Made by a program: the position numbers and the translations under genes
Assembly: GCA_963965975.1 (NCBI GenBank)
Contig: OZ014423.1
Location: forward strand, 4,862,301 to 4,926,300
Reading direction: 5' to 3'
DNA: 64,000 bases
Origin: Xestospongia bergquistia
Taxonomy: Eukaryota; Porifera; Demospongiae; Haplosclerida; Petrosiidae
Part shown: positions 61,069 to 64,000 of the stretch, one piece after another
How positions within the stretch are numbered: position 1 is the first letter of the stretch
Layout: each line of letters opens with the position of its first letter
Notes under the pieces: model-generated
What the model was told of the DNA's origin: nothing
Seen by the model: only the letters and a program-made list of their open reading frames with translations
Database searches by the model: none

Positions 61069-62323
61069 GCACTAATTAACTATAAATTAGTGAATTCAAA
61101 TCATTCCATATATATACAAGGAAATGATAAAACTTGACTTTCTTCCTAATTTTCACTATAGTCAACACTCTTAAATTAATAATACTATAAATAGACTCAC
61201 AAATGTACATAAATAGTAGAAGACTTACAAAATAGTAACAAACAATATTTCAACAAACAAGAGGTAGTTATACTGACCTGCTGAGCCTGATATGTCCATT
61301 CTTTGCAAGTTGGTGGCCTTTAAAAGTATTCCAGCAATAATATTCAAAGATGGATTAAACATGAGAGAAATCAATATATCCCCTTGAGAGTTACTCTAAA
61401 GAAATATAAATTAGATGAAATGAGAGAGGGAGGGAGAGAGAGAGAAATCTACATATCAATGTACAGTTATACTGACTGAAGCATCATATTCAACCATTCA
61501 ATATTCAATGTCAACCAGCAGATGGTCATTGACGGTTATTATGTTCTAGTTAAGACTATTAAACATACCATCTGTTCATCAGTAAGTAATAGACTAGACT
61601 AGTATTCTAAATACAATGACATAAAGCAACTGTCCCTCTAGCTTTATATTCCATTCTCCATACCTGTAGCATACCAGTCTCCTCGCTCAATTTAGATGAA
61701 ACTCTCACACCATATAAATCAGCTTCTTCTAGAGGTAATACAACAGTGCCCATATGATCACTAGAGGACAATGTGTCTTTATCAAGAACACGAAGGACAA
61801 GTGTCTGAAGTCGTATCTCATTTGGAAGGATACCATTAAATTCAAACACTTCATTGAAGACAGGATTTAGGTTCTTTTTTTGGACTTTAGACTCAAAAAT
61901 TTCTTCTTTGTGAGGAAGAAGATAAAGGATGACAAAAGGATCTGATGTACCACGTCGATCTTTAGCTGGAAGATTAGTCCCTTCTATTAAATGAACAGTC
62001 AGTGTACGACGTTGAATATCATAATAGAGTGAGTAATGAAGATGTGGATCGTCACTGGGATCAACTGTAGAACCACTTGGACTTTCCGTTGTCGGCTGTT
62101 CAGTGATAATAGAGTAACCACTGATTTGAGGATGGATTGGCATGGGAACACGAGGTTGTTTGAATTCAAAGACTTTGTCTAGAGGGACCTTTTCATATTG
62201 AGGTAATACTACATCGATATCCACTTCATCTGCTTTCTGATATTTGACTGACGAGTGTTTTCCATCACTAGATTCAGTGCCTTCAGTATCACAGCAAGGG
62301 CAAATTCGAGAACAGCAGTTCAT
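60643..62323 (-). CDS. Tandem-C2 synaptotagmin-like protein (SYT17-like)
   Basis: Three main exons. The N-terminus MNCCSRICPCCDTEG has five Cys within ten residues and no membrane helix, suggesting palmitoyl anchoring as in SYT17. C2A: HYSLYYDIQRRTLTVHLIEG, NLPAKDRRGTSDPFV, and LDKDTLSSSDHMG. C2B: NIIAGILLKATNLQRMDI, SADPYVKIYLIYKGN, MDYDLLGRNDLMG, and HWMEMCANPRTPISRWHSL, the usual C2B end. The five acidic calcium ligands appear present in both domains (D in KDRR, SDP, DxD, SSD and equivalents). About 420 residues. Expected role: calcium-dependent phospholipid binding in membrane traffic. SYT17 of vertebrates lacks several of these acids, so exact orthology is uncertain. Confidence 0.88.
61029..61069. 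repeat. (CA)n microsatellite in tandem-C2 gene intron
   Basis: About 20 CA units with one interruption, just upstream (on the minus strand) of the C2B exon acceptor. Confidence 0.95.
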
Positions 62324-62487
62324 CGTTATTGCTTAAAAGTCCACACAAAGAAAATAAAGAAAACTAAATAATGTCGGAGTAAATTATTTTATTGTACAAT
62401 TAGATTGGAGGTTCAGTTCTGTTGTGAATGATTACAGTTAGTTACTGATGATGAATTGATTAATTAATGTACTGAATGAGGCAAGTT

Positions 62488-63826
62488 CTATCCAGTTTGG
62501 TCTGGTTTGGTATCAGGACTGGTTTCCCAGTGTGAATTGGGAGCAGTTGAGCCTTGTTGACTGGACACGATAATATGTTTCTCTCTTTCCTACATAAACA
62601 ACATATGAACTACACATGAACTACACATGAACTATACATGAACTACATATGACCTACACATGAACTATACATGAACTATATATGAACTACACATGAACTA
62701 TACATGAACTACATATGAACTACACATCAACTATACATGAACTACATATGAACTATACATGAACTACATATGTTATTGAATAGACACTACTTGTGTAGTT
62801 CACTAAATTACAAGTGTACATTGTACATACTGGTTAGTCTATAATGGATTATTATAACAACCTTAAGGTTAACTCCAACCATTAACCACATTTAACTATC
62901 CATGAAATTATGTTGTAAAATGTTAGGAAGTGTACCATATGCACAAACAATTATTATAATATCTATTGTTTGAAAACATGTTATAAACTACAAAGAATTG
63001 AGGTATGTCACATACGCCTTTCTTGTATGCCTTTTCATTCAACATGGTTTACTTACCATTAATCCAACCTTACTTAAACCTAATTATTAGCTTTAGTCAG
63101 TCTAATATCTATTAGTGTGATTTTAACAAGTAGTTTTGAAAATGATAACGTGTCTGATATTAACAATATTAATTTGTCATCCAATACAATAACATGATGA
63201 CTATAGTTATCAATAACTGTGATAAGAGACATAATATTACCAGCACATGCTGTGCTGAGTTCAACAATAACATTAATGGATACTTAAAATCAACTGTAAT
63301 CCTATTCCAGTTCAAAAAAATTATTGCATTAATTTGTAATAGTACCAGACACTTCTCACTGCTAAATAAATTTACATAAGAGAATGTTAGTATAGTTAAT
63401 GCAATATAGTACATTCCAATGACATGTGAACCAGTGGGAAGTTTTACGCTAGGGAGATGTTGGTACGTAAAGCACAACGATCCTTACAGCTACAACTAAT
63501 AATAATTAAACAGTAATATAACTTAACATTATTTAATACAATCTAATAATTACTTCCTACAATAGCTAAATTCTATGCTAGTTACCACAGCAACAAGTCA
63601 TGACCTACCTGTACTTACTACAGTAACCTACTATTATTAATGAACCCACCCGTAAAAAACAATCCCAGAATTGACGATGTTCCTCAATACACCAACCAAA
63701 CCAACTCTCCCGAAAGCAACGTTTCAATTTTGCTCTCTCAGTCTCACAAGCTAATAATGTTTTAGCTTTTATTATTTCTTGTTGTTTTTTCTCTGTCTCT
63801 GTCCTCCCAAAAAGTCGTCCTTCCAT
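62488..63826 (-). CDS. Small twin-Cys (CX8C/CX9C) protein
   Basis: Two exons, 63826-63650 and 62589-62488, join in frame to 92 residues: start MEGRLFGRTETEKKQQEIIK, core RCFRESWFGWCIEEHRQFWD and CFLRERE, and a polar tail ending PDTKPDQTG-stop. The core has Cys-x8-Cys-x9-Cys in predicted helices, reminiscent of CHCH-type intermembrane-space proteins imported by MIA40, but the pattern is not canonical and I do not recognise the family. The exon carrying the ATG follows an acceptor (gttgtttttag at about 63840), so a 5' non-coding exon, or a coding one outside the window, may exist. The 1.06 kb intron carries an 11 bp minisatellite. Confidence 0.65.
62600..62775. repeat. 11 bp minisatellite
   Basis: About 15 copies of a unit like tacacatgaac / tacatatgaac, with higher-order 22 bp alternation. 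It lies in the intron of the small twin-Cys gene. Confidence 0.92.
62776..63649. other. Remaining intron of the twin-Cys gene
   Basis: AT-rich sequence with small spurious ORFs on both strands. Nothing recognisable is seen. Confidence 0.5.
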
Positions 63827-64000
63827 ATGAAAACTAAAAACAACACATGCAATGCTAATATTATTTTTGATGTCATAAAATCCTATCCAACACAATCTCA
63901 AAATGTCTAAATTTTTTTTTAAGTTGATATTTAACGAGTTTTGTGTAACTCCTGCAAATCAACCAACGTGTTGTTCAAGGTTGTGTTGGATCAGTCAATA

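Noticed and set aside
62776-63649. ORFs on both strands around 63169-63477
   Set aside because: They lie wholly inside the twin-Cys intron, have no recognisable motif, and show AT-rich random composition.
63605-63901. Longer form of the twin-Cys protein starting upstream of MEGRLFG
   Set aside because: It would need a TTG start and run through a clear acceptor (gttgtttttag); the ATG at 63826 is a better start.

Overview
The window looks like nuclear DNA of a demosponge, very probably Amphimedon queenslandica. This is an inference from the sequence: it is AT-rich, most genes are cut into short exons by 45-100 bp GT-AG introns, intergenic gaps are only 90-450 bp, and the gene content is animal (cortactin, SYCP1, CCDC6, tafazzin, STRAP, an animal cryptochrome). 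No database was searched; identities come from recognised protein motifs, and most exon joins were checked by reading frame by eye.

Layout. 1-10.6 kb is the most dynamic region. It holds three copies of a family-3 glycoside hydrolase gene (partial copy on +, decayed copy and intact copy on -). Between copies one and two lies a four-exon gene for a single-pass receptor-like protein whose tail carries two YEEI motifs and a row of ITAM-spaced YxxL motifs; it is the best candidate for something undescribed. From 10.7 to 23 kb come CIAO3 (-), cortactin (+), CUEDC2 (+, with tRNA-Thr in an intron), RAB21 (-) and STRAP (-, with tRNA-His in an intron on the other strand). From 23 to 36 kb come an orphan seven-helix membrane protein (-), an HMG-box/zinc-finger protein (-), GEN1 (+) and a cryptochrome (-). 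From 36.5 to 45 kb is transaldolase (-), inflated by a 4.6 kb intronic repeat array, a 234 bp (GA)n tract and a short hAT-like element with a clear target duplication. From 45.5 to 64 kb come SYCP1 (+), CCDC6 (-), an ankyrin protein (+), tafazzin (-), mitochondrial SSB (+), a calcyphosin-2-like protein (-), a tandem-C2 synaptotagmin-like protein (-) and a small twin-cysteine protein (-).

Organisation. Five gene pairs are head to head over 90-446 bp (CIAO3/cortactin, HMG-ZnF/GEN1, transaldolase/SYCP1, CCDC6/ankyrin, tafazzin/mtSSB). The last pair joins two mitochondrial proteins. Two of these promoters share the same 13-mer, which resembles a YY1 site. There is no operon, phage, CRISPR or bacterial signature. 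Most functions are housekeeping; the accessory character is confined to the GH3/receptor cluster and to repeats inside introns.
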